Below the pieces are notes generated by a model that saw only the letters and a list, made by a program, of their open reading frames with translations, was not told where the DNA came from and ran no database searches. The position numbers were made by a program, and so were the translations under genes. From assembly GCF_014201805.1 (NCBI RefSeq), contig NZ_JACHFK010000001.1:310001-374000 (forward strand): 64,000 bases of DNA, written 5' to 3'. The DNA is from Deinococcus metalli. GTDB taxonomy: Bacteria > Deinococcota > Deinococci > Deinococcales > Deinococcaceae. Below, in pieces: positions 1 to 12,183 of the stretch. Every line of letters begins with the position of its first letter. Within the stretch, counting starts at the first letter, position 1.

Positions 1-27
1 GGAGCCGTGCTCCGGACGGCATCCCGC

Positions 28-1062
28 TCACTTGCCGGCCTTCTGCCAGCCCTCCAGCAGGGTCAGGAGCAGCGTCACGTCGGAGTCTTTCAGGGTCGGG
101 AAGGCGGGCATGGCCCCCTTGCCCTGCCGGATGATGGTCGCCATCGCCTCCCGCGTCAGGGTGGACTCGCGCAGGTTCGGGCCGATGCCGCCCGCACCGG
201 CCGGGCCGTGGCAGCTCGCGCAGTTCGCGGCGTACACGCTCAGGGCGGGATCATCCTGCTGGAGCCGTGTGCGCAGGGCGGTGATCAGCTCGTCCGCGTC
301 GCGGCCCGAGGGATTGAGGGTGCGGTAGCGTTCCAGGGCGCTCAGGGCATCCTGGCTCTGCCCGAAGCGCGCCAGCGTGAAGCCCAGCAGGAGCTGCGAC
401 TCCGCGTCGTTCGGAGCGAGCTGCGCGGCGGTGCGGACCAGCAGCGCGGCCTGTGTGGCGTCCTTCTCGCCCAGCGTCTGGCCCGTGCGCTCGCCGCGCG
501 TGAGCAGCAGGATGCCCAGGCGCCGAAGCGCCACCGGCTGCCGTGGATCGAGCTTGAGCGCGTTGCCGTACGCGGTGAGCGCCTGGTCGTAGGTGCCGGA
601 GTCGAAGGCGGCCTTCCCCCACGCCAGGTAGTCCGCGTTTGCGCCCGTGCGCTCGGCCGTGGCCCGGAGCTGCGGCAGGTTCAACACGTTCTGCACGTTC
701 GCGGCCTCGGTGGCGTCCAGCGACGCGAGCTGCCAGCGCGGCACCACCGTGAAGGCCGCGATCACCGTGATCACCAGGGCGAGCACGGCGCCGCCCAGCG
801 CGAGCCGCCGCGCTCCGCCGGGACCGGGTGCGGGCGGCAGGGCGTCCAGCGCCCGCAGGGTGCGCGCCGCGCGGCGTTCCAGATCCGGTCGCCGGGTGTC
901 GTCGCCAGACGCGGCCAGTTCGCCGTACAGCACGTCGCGCTGCTCCAGCAGTTCTGTGCGCTGGGCGGCGTCCGGGTCGGCGGCCTGACCGCGCCGCAGC
1001 GGCTCCAGCACCAGCCACAGCGCCACCAGCACGATCACGCCCAGCAGGATCACGCTGGCCAT
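28..1062 (-). CDS. CcmI-like TPR protein fused to a cytochrome c domain
   Basis: 344 residues. An N-terminal membrane anchor (about 3-20) and a second hydrophobic segment (about 88-106) resemble CcmI, the factor that presents apocytochrome to the haem ligase. TPR-like helices follow at about 140-265. The C-terminus (about 275-344) is a class I cytochrome c domain with a CASCH haem site (Cys281, Cys284, His285) and a likely axial Met318 in GAMPAFP. The start is the ATG that overlaps the ccmH stop (TGATG), which is the usual junction in this operon. It is the last gene of ccmC-D-E-F-G-H. A CcmI protein that carries its own haem domain is unusual; it may be both a maturation factor and a substrate of the system. 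Family assignment is firm for the cytochrome domain and moderate for CcmI. Confidence 0.85.
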   Translation of the reverse strand: MASVILLGVIVLVALWLVLEPLRRGQAADPDAAQRTELLEQRDVLYGELAASGDDTRRPDLERRAARTLRALDALPPAPGPGGARRLALGGAVLALVITVIAAFTVVPRWQLASLDATEAANVQNVLNLPQLRATAERTGANADYLAWGKAAFDSGTYDQALTAYGNALKLDPRQPVALRRLGILLLTRGERTGQTLGEKDATQAALLVRTAAQLAPNDAESQLLLGFTLARFGQSQDALSALERYRTLNPSGRDADELITALRTRLQQDDPALSVYAANCASCHGPAGAGGIGPNLRESTLTREAMATIIRQGKGAMPAFPTLKDSDVTLLLTLLEGWQKAGK

Positions 1063-1547
1063 CAGCCCTCTCCCCGTCCGGCACCCGGCCGCGTCTCGCG
1101 CCGCACCTGCTCCAGGTACGAGTCGAAGGGCTCGGGCTCCATGACCGGCGCCGGGGTCGTGGCCGCCGGGCGCCGGCGCAGGAAGGTCCACCACACGCCG
1201 CCGCCCGCGGCCAGCGCCAGCAGCGGCGCGCCCCACAGCAGCAGGTTGCGTCCGCTCTTGGGCGGGTCCAGCAGCACGAAGTTGCCGTAGCGCTGCGCGA
1301 AGTACGCGTAGATGTCCGCGTCCGCTCTGCCGGCGGCGACCTGTTCACGCACACTCGAGCGCATCTTCACGCTGATGTCGCTGCGCGACTGCTCGATGGA
1401 CTCGCCGGTGTCGCACAGCGGGCAGCGCAGGTTCTTCTGGATGGTGACCGCCCGCGCTTCCTGCGCCGGGGTCAGGGTGGGGGCGGCCGCCAGCGCGGGG
1501 CCCAGGAGCGCCGCGGTCAGGACGACGGCCGTCAGGACGCGCCGCAT
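1062..1547 (-). CDS. ccmH: CcmH cytochrome c maturation thiol protein
   Basis: 161 residues with an N-terminal signal peptide (cleavage near residue 20). The signature RCPLC (Cys42, Cys45) is followed by the family's IEQSRSD segment, and a transmembrane helix lies near 102-121. CcmH keeps apocytochrome CXXCH cysteines reduced on the periplasmic side and works with CcmF and CcmI. The start overlaps the ccmG stop and the stop overlaps the next gene by one base, so translation is probably coupled along the operon. Confidence 0.92.
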   Translation of the reverse strand: MRRVLTAVVLTAALLGPALAAAPTLTPAQEARAVTIQKNLRCPLCDTGESIEQSRSDISVKMRSSVREQVAAGRADADIYAYFAQRYGNFVLLDPPKSGRNLLLWGAPLLALAAGGGVWWTFLRRRPAATTPAPVMEPEPFDSYLEQVRRETRPGAGRGEG

Positions 1548-2128
1548 CAGATGCCGGGGACGCCGATGGTCACGAGCCCGGCGTTCAGGCGCTCGCGCGT
1601 CAGGCCGCCGCGGTCCATGTAGCGCACCACGCCAGTCTTGTCGATGAACACCGTCTCCGGGATGCCCGATACGCCGTAGTTCACGCCGGTGTCGATCCCA
1701 GGGTCCCTCAGATTCGGGTACGCCAGGCCGTACTCGCGGATGAAGTCCCGCGCGCTCTTCTCGCTGGTCTCCTGGAACAGGATGCCCAGGATCGCCACGC
1801 CGGACGCGCCGCCCTGCTTGTCCGCGAGTTCGCGGAACATCGGCGCCTCCTCGCGGCACGGCCCGCACCACGACGCCCAGAAGTTCACCACCACCGGGCG
1901 CCCGCGCAGGGCCTCCAGGCTGACCGGCACGCCGTCCAGACTCGTCAGGGTGAAGGCCGGCGCGGGCTTGCCGATCAGGGGACCGCCGGTCGTGGCGTTG
2001 TGCGCGGGCCGCAGCAGCGTGTAGCCCAGCACGGCAACCAGCGCGGCGGCGATCAGGGGCGGCAGGACGCGCCGCCACGCGGGAGCCGGCGGGCGGGACG
2101 CGGTGGACTGTGGGGCAGGTGTGGTCAT
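1547..2128 (-). CDS. ccmG: CcmG/DsbE-type thiol:disulfide oxidoreductase
   Basis: 193 residues. An N-terminal membrane anchor (about 22-41) is followed by a TlpA/DsbE thioredoxin fold. The active site WCGPC sits in [12 protein letters not shown], and a cis-proline segment GIPETVFID is present. In the family this membrane-tethered thioredoxin receives electrons from CcdA and reduces apocytochrome or CcmH. The ATG at 2128 lies 39 bases after the ccmF stop; no strong ribosome site is visible. A ccdA gene lies at 11494-12177. Confidence 0.93.
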   Translation of the reverse strand: MTTPAPQSTASRPPAPAWRRVLPPLIAAALVAVLGYTLLRPAHNATTGGPLIGKPAPAFTLTSLDGVPVSLEALRGRPVVVNFWASWCGPCREEAPMFRELADKQGGASGVAILGILFQETSEKSARDFIREYGLAYPNLRDPGIDTGVNYGVSGIPETVFIDKTGVVRYMDRGGLTRERLNAGLVTIGVPGI

Positions 2129-2167
2129 CGGAACTCTCGGTCTCCAGCGGCAGGAAGGCGGGTGGGG

Positions 2168-4150
<1,983 letters not shown>

Positions 4151-4160
4151 GCCCGCGCGC

Positions 4161-4634
4161 TCACTGGCTTTGCCGCAGCAGCTGGTCCATGTCCGCCTGC
4201 GTCTTCGGCACGTTGTATTCCTCGGAGTGCTTCACGATGAGCTCCGTGGCGTGGAAGGTGCTGCCCTGGAACGTGCCGCGCACCACCACCCCCTGGTTTT
4301 CCTTGAACAGGTCGCTCACGGCGCCGCGGTACTGCACGGGGAAGCTCGCCCCGCCGTCCGTGACCGTGAAGGCCAGTTGCAGCGTCTGCGGGTCGTACTT
4401 CACGCCGCGCACCAGCCCCCCGATGCGCAGCGGGCGGCCCTGGAGTTCGGCGCGCTGCTGCACGTACTCGGTGGGCGTCACGAAGTACTCCAGGCTCTTG
4501 CCCAGGTTTCCGAAGGCGATGAAGGCCACGACCCCGATCAACGCCACCACGCCCAGCACCACTGGCAGCGGCGAGCGCCGGCGCCTCCTCGCCTGCGGCA
4601 GCGGGGTCAGGGTGGGCGGGGGGGTCGTGGTCAC
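4161..4634 (-). CDS. ccmE: CcmE periplasmic haem chaperone
   Basis: 157 residues. A basic N-terminus and one membrane anchor (about 24-42) precede a beta-barrel domain. The haem-carrying motif is [11 protein letters not shown] with His136 as the covalent haem ligand and Tyr140 downstream, the H...Y pattern of CcmE. It takes haem from the CcmABCD complex and hands it to CcmF. Translation starts at a GTG that overlaps the ccmD stop (GTGA). Confidence 0.94.
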   Translation of the reverse strand: MTTTPPPTLTPLPQARRRRRSPLPVVLGVVALIGVVAFIAFGNLGKSLEYFVTPTEYVQQRAELQGRPLRIGGLVRGVKYDPQTLQLAFTVTDGGASFPVQYRGAVSDLFKENQGVVVRGTFQGSTFHATELIVKHSEEYNVPKTQADMDQLLRQSQ

Positions 4635-4756
4635 GCCCGGCCCCGGTCATCCTGGCGCGCGGCGCGCAGCCGGAGCCACATCCATGCCAGGTACGCCAGC
4701 AGCAGGCCGAAGGTCACCACATACACCACGATCACGTACCACGCGTACTTATCCAC
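4631..4756 (-). CDS. ccmD: CcmD small membrane subunit
   Basis: A 41-residue gene between ccmC and ccmE. The product begins MDKYAWYVIVVY, has one transmembrane helix (about 5-26), and ends in a basic cytoplasmic tail rich in Arg. This is the size and layout of CcmD, which stabilises release of holo-CcmE from CcmC. The GTG start overlaps the ccmC stop codon and the TGA stop overlaps the ccmE GTG, so it fills the gap exactly. Assignment rests on position and topology because CcmD sequences are poorly conserved. Confidence 0.85.
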   Translation of the reverse strand: MDKYAWYVIVVYVVTFGLLLAYLAWMWLRLRAARQDDRGRA

Positions 4757-5456
4757 GGGCCACCCCCAGCGGCGTCTCGGCCTGCATCTCCAGGTCCTCG
4801 CGGGCGTCCTCGCGCGCGGCCAGGATGGCCCGCACGCGCAGCAGGTACACGTACAGCAGCGTGAACGCCACGGTCGCCATCAGCAGCACCCAGCCGTACA
4901 CCGGGGCGGCGTCGAAGCGCACCTTGCCCAGCAGCTTGAGGGTCTGGGTCTGGTGCACGCCGCGCCACCACTCGACTGCCATGTAGTTGATCGGCACGTA
5001 CAACGTGCCCACCAGCCCCACCACCGCCGACACGCGCGCGCGGCGCTCCGGGTCGTCGATCATGGTGCGGATCAGCAGGTACGCGCCGTACACCACCAGG
5101 CTCAGCGCCGTGGTCGTCAGTCTGGCGTCCCACACCCAGTACGTGCCCCACGTGGGCTTGGCCCACAGCATGCCGCCGACGATGGTCACCACCGTGAACA
5201 GCACCCCGATCTCGGCGCTGCTCATCGCCAGGCGGTCCCAGCGGCGGTCACGGCGGATCAGGTACAGCAGTCCGAACAGGCCGGTGCCGCCGTACGCGAG
5301 GTAACTCAGCCACGCGCTGGGCACGTGCACGAACATCAGGCGCACCAGCGAGCCCTGGTTGATGTCGAGCGGCGCGCTCAGGCCCAGCCCGGCCGCGATC
5401 AGCAGCGTGAGCAGCGTGGCCGCGCCCAGCAGCGTTGTCGTGAGGTCTCTTTGCAT
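4749..5456 (-). CDS. ccmC: CcmC haem handling membrane protein
   Basis: 235 residues with about six transmembrane helices. The WWD-type haem motif appears as WGTYWVWDARLTT. CcmC loads haem onto CcmE. The reading frame stays open upstream, but the ATG at 5456 is chosen because GGGGAG lies just before it and the product then begins at the family's usual N-terminus; an ATG four codons upstream (5468) is the alternative. First gene of the ccmCDEFGH operon. Confidence 0.93.
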   Translation of the reverse strand: MQRDLTTTLLGAATLLTLLIAAGLGLSAPLDINQGSLVRLMFVHVPSAWLSYLAYGGTGLFGLLYLIRRDRRWDRLAMSSAEIGVLFTVVTIVGGMLWAKPTWGTYWVWDARLTTTALSLVVYGAYLLIRTMIDDPERRARVSAVVGLVGTLYVPINYMAVEWWRGVHQTQTLKLLGKVRFDAAPVYGWVLLMATVAFTLLYVYLLRVRAILAAREDAREDLEMQAETPLGVARG

Positions 5457-5635
5457 GTCGCTCCCCATTCTGAACCCCCCACCGGGGTCACACCGTGAGG
5501 CGGTGCGAGTGGGACGTTCTGGACGCTGCCAGGATCGTGCGCGGCGCAGAGCCCGGCAAGTGCGAGTGTCCTGATGGGCTGGTCGGCCCGGACAGGGGAG
5601 GGCAGGTTCGGCGGTGGACGGCACTACATGCCACA
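5457..5635. other. Intergenic gap with the presumed ccm operon promoter region
   Basis: Together with the adjacent hairpin this makes about 220 bases between ccmC and the subtilase gene. No convincing gene was seen. A weak TTGCCG/GATCCT pair 17 bases apart on the minus strand could be the ccm promoter, but the -10 is poor. Confidence 0.3.
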
Positions 5636-5664
5636 ACCGGGCCGGCGTGGCGGGCCGGCCCGGT
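5636..5664 (-). terminator. Hairpin after the subtilase gene
   Basis: A perfect 11-base inverted repeat (ACCGGGCCGGC / GCCGGCCCGGT, 7-base loop) lies 14 bases downstream of the subtilase stop. There is no U-tract, so it may terminate weakly or protect the 3' end. Confidence 0.6.
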
Positions 5665-5678
5665 CGTGGTATGGACGC

Positions 5679-7490
5679 TTACTTGACGGTCGTCACTTTG
5701 TCGGTCTGGGCGGTGCCGGTATACGCGGTGGGGGCGTTCAGGAAGCCCTGGAGCACGACCTTCCACTGCCCGGCCACCGGGTTGGGAATGCTCACGGCCT
5801 CGCTGGCGCTGGTGCCCTGGGCGCTGGAGCCCACCAGCTGCCCGGCCGGGTTGTACACGTACAGGTCGAGGTCGTACGCGGGGTTGCCCCAGTCGGTCAG
5901 CACGCGCAGGGCGCTCGCGCCGGCCGGCACGCTCAGGACGTGCTCGTCCCTGGCGGTGGCCACGCAGTCCGCCACCGGGGCGCACGCGGAGGTGCTGACG
6001 TTACCGCTCCACGACGCGAGGGGCGACGTGGTCACGGTGGTGCGGCTGGGGTTCAGGCGGGCCGCCTCGCGCACCGCCGCGTCGGCGTTCACGTAGCCGA
6101 AGCCGACCTCCCACTCCTCGCGCTTCTTCACGACCACCTGGGCGGGATCGAAGCCGTTGGTGGCGCTCGCGGCGTAGTACATCGCGCGGCTGGTCTTCTT
6201 GAAGATGCTCAGGACGCCGTCCAGCGTCAGGCGCGGGTTGGCCTCCAGCATCAGGGCGACGACGCCGCTGATGTGCGGGGTGGCCATGCTGGTCCCGCTG
6301 ATGGTCGCGTAGCGCGGGTTGTCGGTGTCGGGCACGGTGGTGGCGGCCACGCCGGTCAGGGAGCGGGCAGCGCTGATGTCCACGCCCGGCGCGGTCACGT
6401 CTGGGTGCACCAGCGCGTCGCCGGGGCGGCCCCGGCTGGAGAAGTCCGCGAGGTACCCGGTCTTGTCGCCGGCCGCGACCGAGATCACGCACGGGCTGGC
6501 CGAGTACGGGTTCAGGGTGTTGGCGTCCGGGCCCTCGTTGCCGGCGGCGAACACCACGACCATGCCCGCGTCGTAGGCGCGTTTGGCCGCCAGACTGATC
6601 GGGTTGTACGGCGCGAACTCGCCGGTGGTGCCCCACGAGTTGCTGATCACGCGGACGTTGTAGGTCTCGCGCACCTCGGGTTTCATTAGGTAATCGAAGC
6701 CCTGCAGCGCGTACAGGATGCTCAGCCCCTCGCCGCTGCCCACCCCGACGATCGACGCGCCGGGCGCCACGCCCCGGCGCATGCGGGCGCTGCCGGCCGA
6801 GGCGGCGCCTGACCCGCCGATGGTGCTGGCGACGTGGGTGCCGTGTCCGCTGCTGGTGTCGGTGTTCGGCAGGTCCACGTACAGGTAGCCGCCGGCCGGC
6901 GTGTCGGTCAGCGGCCCGACGATCTTGACGTTCTTCTTCAGGGCGGTCGAGAAGTCCGGGTGGGTGCCGTCCACCCCCGAGTCGATGATGCCCACGCCGA
7001 TGCCCTTGCCGCTGACGTTGTAGGTGTCGCGGGCGGTGTCGGCGCCGATGAACTTCACGCTCTCGGCCAGCTTGTACTGCAGCGGCGCGTCCTGGTAGAT
7101 GGACTGCAGGCCCGGCAGGTTCGCCTTCAGCGATTCGATCAGGTCGGGCGTGACCACCGTCTTCACGGCGATCATCGGCAGGCTGCTGAAGACGCCCAGG
7201 CCCCGGCCGGGATCGACCGGCAGGGTGGCGTCCATCCACGTGATCGCGCGGCCCTTGCTGACATCGTCTGCGAAGGACAGGATCAGCGTGCCCACCTGGC
7301 CGTAGCGCAGGCTGCTGTCCACCTGCACGCCCGCACTGCCGCCGGCGTAGAGCGCCTGGCACGCGGTCTGGGTGGTGGCCTGCGCGCCCAGGGTGGTGTG
7401 CTGAACGTCGGTGGCCGTCTGACCACAGGCAGCGAGGAGGACGGTGAGACCCAGGCCGATCACGGTTGGCAGTGTGGACGCGTTCTTCAT
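5679..7490 (-). CDS. Secreted S8 subtilisin-like protease, lipoprotein
   Basis: 603 residues. The signal peptide ends in the lipobox LLAAC (Cys22), so the protein should be lipid-anchored outside the membrane. A propeptide region (about 60-145) precedes the S8 catalytic domain. The catalytic triad is visible: Asp170 in IIDSGVD, His216 in GHGTHVAS, and Ser401 in GTSMATPH, with oxyanion Asn318 in AAGNEGP. A C-terminal beta domain (about 515-603) resembles bacterial pre-peptidase C-terminal domains. The ATG at 7490 is supported by AAGGAG just upstream. It is monocistronic and divergent from the SARP regulator; regulation by that protein is possible but unproven. Confidence 0.93.
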   Translation of the reverse strand: MKNASTLPTVIGLGLTVLLAACGQTATDVQHTTLGAQATTQTACQALYAGGSAGVQVDSSLRYGQVGTLILSFADDVSKGRAITWMDATLPVDPGRGLGVFSSLPMIAVKTVVTPDLIESLKANLPGLQSIYQDAPLQYKLAESVKFIGADTARDTYNVSGKGIGVGIIDSGVDGTHPDFSTALKKNVKIVGPLTDTPAGGYLYVDLPNTDTSSGHGTHVASTIGGSGAASAGSARMRRGVAPGASIVGVGSGEGLSILYALQGFDYLMKPEVRETYNVRVISNSWGTTGEFAPYNPISLAAKRAYDAGMVVVFAAGNEGPDANTLNPYSASPCVISVAAGDKTGYLADFSSRGRPGDALVHPDVTAPGVDISAARSLTGVAATTVPDTDNPRYATISGTSMATPHISGVVALMLEANPRLTLDGVLSIFKKTSRAMYYAASATNGFDPAQVVVKKREEWEVGFGYVNADAAVREAARLNPSRTTVTTSPLASWSGNVSTSACAPVADCVATARDEHVLSVPAGASALRVLTDWGNPAYDLDLYVYNPAGQLVGSSAQGTSASEAVSIPNPVAGQWKVVLQGFLNAPTAYTGTAQTDKVTTVK

Positions 7491-7627
7491 GTGAGGCTCC
7501 TTGTGGGGTGGGGGTGCGTGGAGCCATTCCAGCAAACGGCCCTCAAAAAAAACACAAACGCCCTTCACGGTGCCCACAGGAACGGACGCTGGCACCCCGA
7601 GGGCGACGGGACAGCGGGTGACGGCCA

Positions 7628-7642
7628 CAAAACGCCGTTTTG
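7628..7642. promoter_or_regulatory. Palindrome over the -35 of the SARP regulator gene
   Basis: Perfect inverted repeat CAAAACG-C-CGTTTTG. It covers the place where a -35 would sit for the TATACT at 7652, so it is a candidate operator in the divergent subtilase/regulator gap. Confidence 0.5.
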
Positions 7643-7651
7643 AACCGGGTC

Positions 7652-7657
7652 TATACT
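7652..7657 (+). promoter_or_regulatory. Leaderless-type -10 element (TATACT)
   Basis: TATACT ends six bases before the ATG at 7664, so transcription would begin at or beside the start codon. No ribosome site is present between them. Confidence 0.7.
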
Positions 7658-7663
7658 GCCGCC

Positions 7664-10120
7664 ATGCTTCCAGTTCCGCGCGCGCTGCTTGAGCGTCTGC
7701 TCATCAGCCGGGCGGTGGTCGCGCCGGTGGAGCGCGGCGCCCTGCACACCGAACTCACCGCGTGGGCGCACGCGCAGGGCTGGACCGTGACGACGGAGCT
7801 CCCGGAGCCCGGTTCGCACCGGTGGCTGTGGCTGCCCACGTCCCGCCGCGCCCTGGAACAGCTGTGCGCCGCCGGCCCGGACGTGCTGATCCTCGACGGC
7901 GCTGACACCCTGCTCGGCCCCGAGGACTGGGCGGCGGCGCTGCCGGCCCTGAGCCCCGACCAGCAGCGGACCACCCACCGCGCGGCCGGCGGGTGGCCCG
8001 GCGCGCTGCCGGTCGCGCGGGCCCTGGGCCGCGCCGGCCCGGACGCCGCGCGCCACCCGGTGACGGCCGTGCTGCTGGGCGATCTGCTGCCCCCCGCGCC
8101 GCTGCGCTCGGCCGCCACGCGGCTGGCGGTGTCCACCCTGATCACGCCCGCCGTAGCCGACGCGCTGGACGTGCCCCCAGAGTCGCTGGACGCCCTGAGC
8201 GACGGCGGGTGGCTGTGGCCGGCGCCCTCCGGCTGGGCGTATCCGGCCCTGCTGCGCGCCGTGCTGTGTCCCCTGCCGGAGCCGGCCGCCGCGCGCCGCG
8301 CCGCCCACGCCCTGCACGGGGCCGCGCACGACGACGCCGCGCTGGACACGCTCGCCGGCGCGGAGGTATGGGACACCTACGTGGACCTGCTTGCCCGAAG
8401 CGCGCGCGCCGGCCACGGCGAGGCAGCGCTGCGGGCCCGCTGGGAGCCGCTGCCGGCGCGCTGGCGCGACGAGCCGGCCGCCCGGTACCTGGCCGGTCTG
8501 CTTGCGCGGGCGGCGGGCGACCTGCGGGAAGCCGACCGGCTGTACTCGCTGGCCCTGCCGGAACTGAGCGGTCCGGTGCACGCCCAGGCGAGCAACGCCC
8601 GCGGCGTGGTCCGCGCCATGCGCGGCGACGTGGACGGCGCGCTGACCGACTTCGAGGCGGCCGGCGCCGCCAGGGGCCTCGCGGCCGGCGAGGCCAGCCA
8701 GAACCGCGCGACCCTGCTGATCCAGCTCGGCCGGCACGCCGAGGCGCAGAGCAGCCTGAACGCGGCGGTCAGCGCGTTTCGCAGCGCCGGCGACCGTCAC
8801 CGCGAGGCGCACAGCCTGGAAACGCTGGGCACCCTGCACTTCGGGCGCGGCCTGCTGCACGAGGCGCTGCCCGCGTACCGCAAGGCGCTCGACCTCTTCC
8901 TGCCGGACCAGGCGTCGCAGGCGGCGCTGGTGCACCTGAACCTCGCCGAGAGCCTGGCGCCGCTGGGTGAACTCGCGCAGGCGCACGCGCACCTCCAGGA
9001 GGCCGCCGCGCTGCCCGGCACCCTGGACGATCCGCGTACCGCCGGGTGGTGGCGCCGCGCCCGCGCGTCCCTGGCGCTGCACGCCGCCGACCCCGCTCAG
9101 GCGCTGACCGAACTCGGTCAAGTGGACACGGGTGACCGCAGCCTGCGGGCCGAGACGGCGCTGCTCACGGCGCGGGCGTGGCGCGAACTCGGTCAGCCGG
9201 ACGCGGCCCGCGCCGCGCTGGCGGGCGCCGCCTCGCTGGGTCTGCGCGCCGACCTGGAAGCGGCCCTGCTGGGCGATTCTCCGCTGGACCCCGTGATCGA
9301 GGAGGCGCGCGCTGAGGAGGCCCGGCTGGAACTCGTGACCGGCCTGCTGGGCCGCGGGCGGCCGGACGACCTGGGCGAGGCCTTCGACGTGATCCGCGCG
9401 CACGGCTACCTCGCGCTGCTCGACACCCGCGCGGCGTCCCCGCTGGCTGGGCTCGCGCAGGATGCCGAGAGCCGCGCGCTGTTCCCGCTGCGGGTGCAGA
9501 CGCTGGGGCCGCTGCGCTTCACGCACGCGGGCCGCACCGTGCAGCTCGCGGACTTCCCGACCCGCAAGAGCGCCGCGCTGCTGGTGGCCCTGGCGCTGGC
9601 CGAGCACCCGCAGTCGCGCGAGGTCCTCGCCGAGCGCTTCTGGCCCGGCGCGAAGAACCCGCTGGCGAGCCTCCAGACGGCCGTGTACCACCTGCGTGGC
9701 GTGTTCGGCGTGTCCCTGGTCGCCAGCGAACGCGGCCTGCTGAGCCTGCAGTTCCCCGTCCACAGCGACGTCTCGGCGCTGCGCCGCGCCCTGGGAGAAC
9801 GCGACCTGGACAGCCTGAGCGCCCTGCTGCGCCCGGTGACCGCGCCCCTGAGCGTCCTGCCGGACCTGCCCGCCGAACTGGGTGAGGAACGCCAGCAGGC
9901 CGAGCGGCTGCTGCACGACGCCCTGCGCCTGCACGCCGAGGCGCAGCCCGCCGGCGACCTGCGCCGCCGCGACGCCCTGCGCGCGTTGATCACCGCCGAT
10001 CCGCTGGACCTTGAGGCGCGCGACGACCTGATCCGCTGGCACGAGGCGCGCGGCGAGCACAACCACGCCGAGCAGGAACGTCGGCAGCGCGAGGAAGCCC
10101 GGCGGTCCCTGCACGGCTGA
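7664..10120 (+). CDS. SARP/BTAD-type transcriptional regulator with TPR array
   Basis: 818 residues. The N-terminal ~250 residues look like a remnant STAND/MalT-type ATPase: a Walker B-like VLILDGAD is present but no P-loop is visible. A helical TPR region spans about 250-560. The C-terminus (about 605-818) has a SARP-like winged helix (LGPLRFTHAGRTVQL, then TRKSAALLVALAL) followed by a bacterial transcriptional activation helical domain. The order is inverted relative to classical SARPs, which carry the DNA-binding domain first. The start at 7664 fits the leaderless promoter; an in-frame upstream start at 7640 would lie before the -10. The target is unknown; the neighbouring subtilase is a candidate. 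Confidence 0.88.
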   Translation: MLPVPRALLERLLISRAVVAPVERGALHTELTAWAHAQGWTVTTELPEPGSHRWLWLPTSRRALEQLCAAGPDVLILDGADTLLGPEDWAAALPALSPDQQRTTHRAAGGWPGALPVARALGRAGPDAARHPVTAVLLGDLLPPAPLRSAATRLAVSTLITPAVADALDVPPESLDALSDGGWLWPAPSGWAYPALLRAVLCPLPEPAAARRAAHALHGAAHDDAALDTLAGAEVWDTYVDLLARSARAGHGEAALRARWEPLPARWRDEPAARYLAGLLARAAGDLREADRLYSLALPELSGPVHAQASNARGVVRAMRGDVDGALTDFEAAGAARGLAAGEASQNRATLLIQLGRHAEAQSSLNAAVSAFRSAGDRHREAHSLETLGTLHFGRGLLHEALPAYRKALDLFLPDQASQAALVHLNLAESLAPLGELAQAHAHLQEAAALPGTLDDPRTAGWWRRARASLALHAADPAQALTELGQVDTGDRSLRAETALLTARAWRELGQPDAARAALAGAASLGLRADLEAALLGDSPLDPVIEEARAEEARLELVTGLLGRGRPDDLGEAFDVIRAHGYLALLDTRAASPLAGLAQDAESRALFPLRVQTLGPLRFTHAGRTVQLADFPTRKSAALLVALALAEHPQSREVLAERFWPGAKNPLASLQTAVYHLRGVFGVSLVASERGLLSLQFPVHSDVSALRRALGERDLDSLSALLRPVTAPLSVLPDLPAELGEERQQAERLLHDALRLHAEAQPAGDLRRRDALRALITADPLDLEARDDLIRWHEARGEHNHAEQERRQREEARRSLHG

Positions 10121-10154
10121 GCGCTGCCTCTGGGTCAGGCGGGGAGCCCGAGCG

Positions 10155-10856
10155 TCAGCCCTCGGCGGCGTAGGGAAACAGCAGGGTCGCCAGGATCACT
10201 GTGCCCACGTCGAAGGCGGTCAGGAATGTCAGCCACGTGCCCACCTCGCCCGACCAGCCCTCCGAGAGCAGCAGCGCCGTGGCCTTCACGGTGGCGATCA
10301 CGACCGGCACCACGATGGGGAAGGCCAGCGCGGGCAGCAGCGCTTCGCGCGCGCGCAGGCTGACCGTGATGCTGCCGTAGAAGGTCGTGCCCGCCGCGAA
10401 GCCCGTCACGCCCAGCAGCGTGGTCAGGGCCAGCGCCGGCCACGGCACGGCCGTTCCGGCGCCCGCCGCGCCGAACAGGATCAGGCCGGTCGGCACCGCC
10501 AGCGCCGCGACCAGCAGCAGCGGCCCCAGCACGCCCAGCAGCTTGCCCACGTACAGCGCGCCGTGCGGCCCCGGCAGCAGCAGCAGCTGTTCCAGCGCGC
10601 CCGCCTCCTGCTCCTGTGCGAAGGCCCGCTGCGCGCCCACCGCCGCCGACAGCGCCAGCGCCGTCCACAGCGCTCCGGCCGCGACTGCCGCTGTCTGGGC
10701 CGGCGTGCGCGCGTCGCTGCCGCCCAGCGCGAGGCCCAGGATCAGCAGCACCAGCCCCGCGAAGAACGCCGTGGCGAGCAGGGCGTCGCGGGTGCGGCCC
10801 GCGACCCGCAGGTCCTTGGCCGCGACCGCCCACGCCAGCCGCAGGCCACTCCTCAC
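10155..10856 (-). CDS. ccmB: CcmB haem exporter permease
   Basis: 233 residues with about six transmembrane helices. It matches CcmB by length, by the N-terminal AWAVAAKDLR segment and by its position directly after an ATPase of the CcmA type. CcmAB powers release of haem-loaded CcmE from CcmC. The GTG start overlaps the ccmA stop (GTGA). It ends facing the SARP regulator gene, 34 bases away. Confidence 0.9.
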   Translation of the reverse strand: MRSGLRLAWAVAAKDLRVAGRTRDALLATAFFAGLVLLILGLALGGSDARTPAQTAAVAAGALWTALALSAAVGAQRAFAQEQEAGALEQLLLLPGPHGALYVGKLLGVLGPLLLVAALAVPTGLILFGAAGAGTAVPWPALALTTLLGVTGFAAGTTFYGSITVSLRAREALLPALAFPIVVPVVIATVKATALLLSEGWSGEVGTWLTFLTAFDVGTVILATLLFPYAAEG

Positions 10857-11493
10857 GCCTCCACCAGCACGCCGCGCTCCAGCCGCAGGGCGCGGGGGGC
10901 CACCTGCCGGCTCAACTCCGGCTCGTGCGCGGCGACCACCAGCGTCACGCCGCGCGCACGCAGCTCGCCCAGCAGTTCCAGCACCAGTGCGCGGCCGCCG
11001 TCGTCGAGGTTGGCAAAGGGCTCGTCCACCAGGGTCAGGGGGCGGGCCAGCAGCCACGCGCGGGCCAGCGCCAGCCGCTTGCGCATCCCGGCAGACAGGT
11101 GCCGCACCCGGCGGTTCGCCGCACCCTCCAGGCCCACGCGCCGCAGCGCGCCCGGCACGTCGCCCGGCTGGCCGTACACGCGCAGCGCGAACGCCAGGTT
11201 CTCGGTGCCGCTCAGGTCGGGGTACAGGCCGGCGTCCACCGGCATCAGGTGGACGCCCTCCCGGACGGAGCGGCCGTCGCGCAGGTCGTAGCCCAGTACC
11301 CGGCCGTCCCCACGGGTGGGCCGCAGGGCGGACGCCAGCACGCGCAGCAGCGTGGTCTTGCCGGCGCCGTTCTCGCCCAGCAGGGTCACGCCCTCCCCGG
11401 CGGAGATGTCCACGGTCACGCCGCGCAGGACCGGTTCCCGGCCCAGCCGCAGCCACACGTCCCGCAACTGCACCGCGTAGGCGTCGGCGGCGG

Positions 11494-11497
<4 letters not shown>
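10853..11497 (-). CDS. ccmA: CcmA ABC ATPase for haem release
   Basis: 214 residues. Walker A is GENGAGKTT, the signature is HLSAGMRKRLALAR, and Walker B is LTLVDEPFANLD; all are near CcmA consensus and length. The GTG start overlaps the ccdA stop (GTGA). Together with ccmB it lies about 5 kb from ccmCDEFGH, so the maturation genes are split into two minus-strand operons around the subtilase and SARP genes. Confidence 0.92.
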
Positions 11498-12177
<680 letters not shown>

Positions 12178-12183
12178 GCGCGG

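Noticed and set aside
7565..10114. Minus-strand frame opposite the SARP regulator
   Set aside because: Gln/Arg/Gly-rich composition without motifs; the plus strand has TPR and winged-helix patterns and a promoter.
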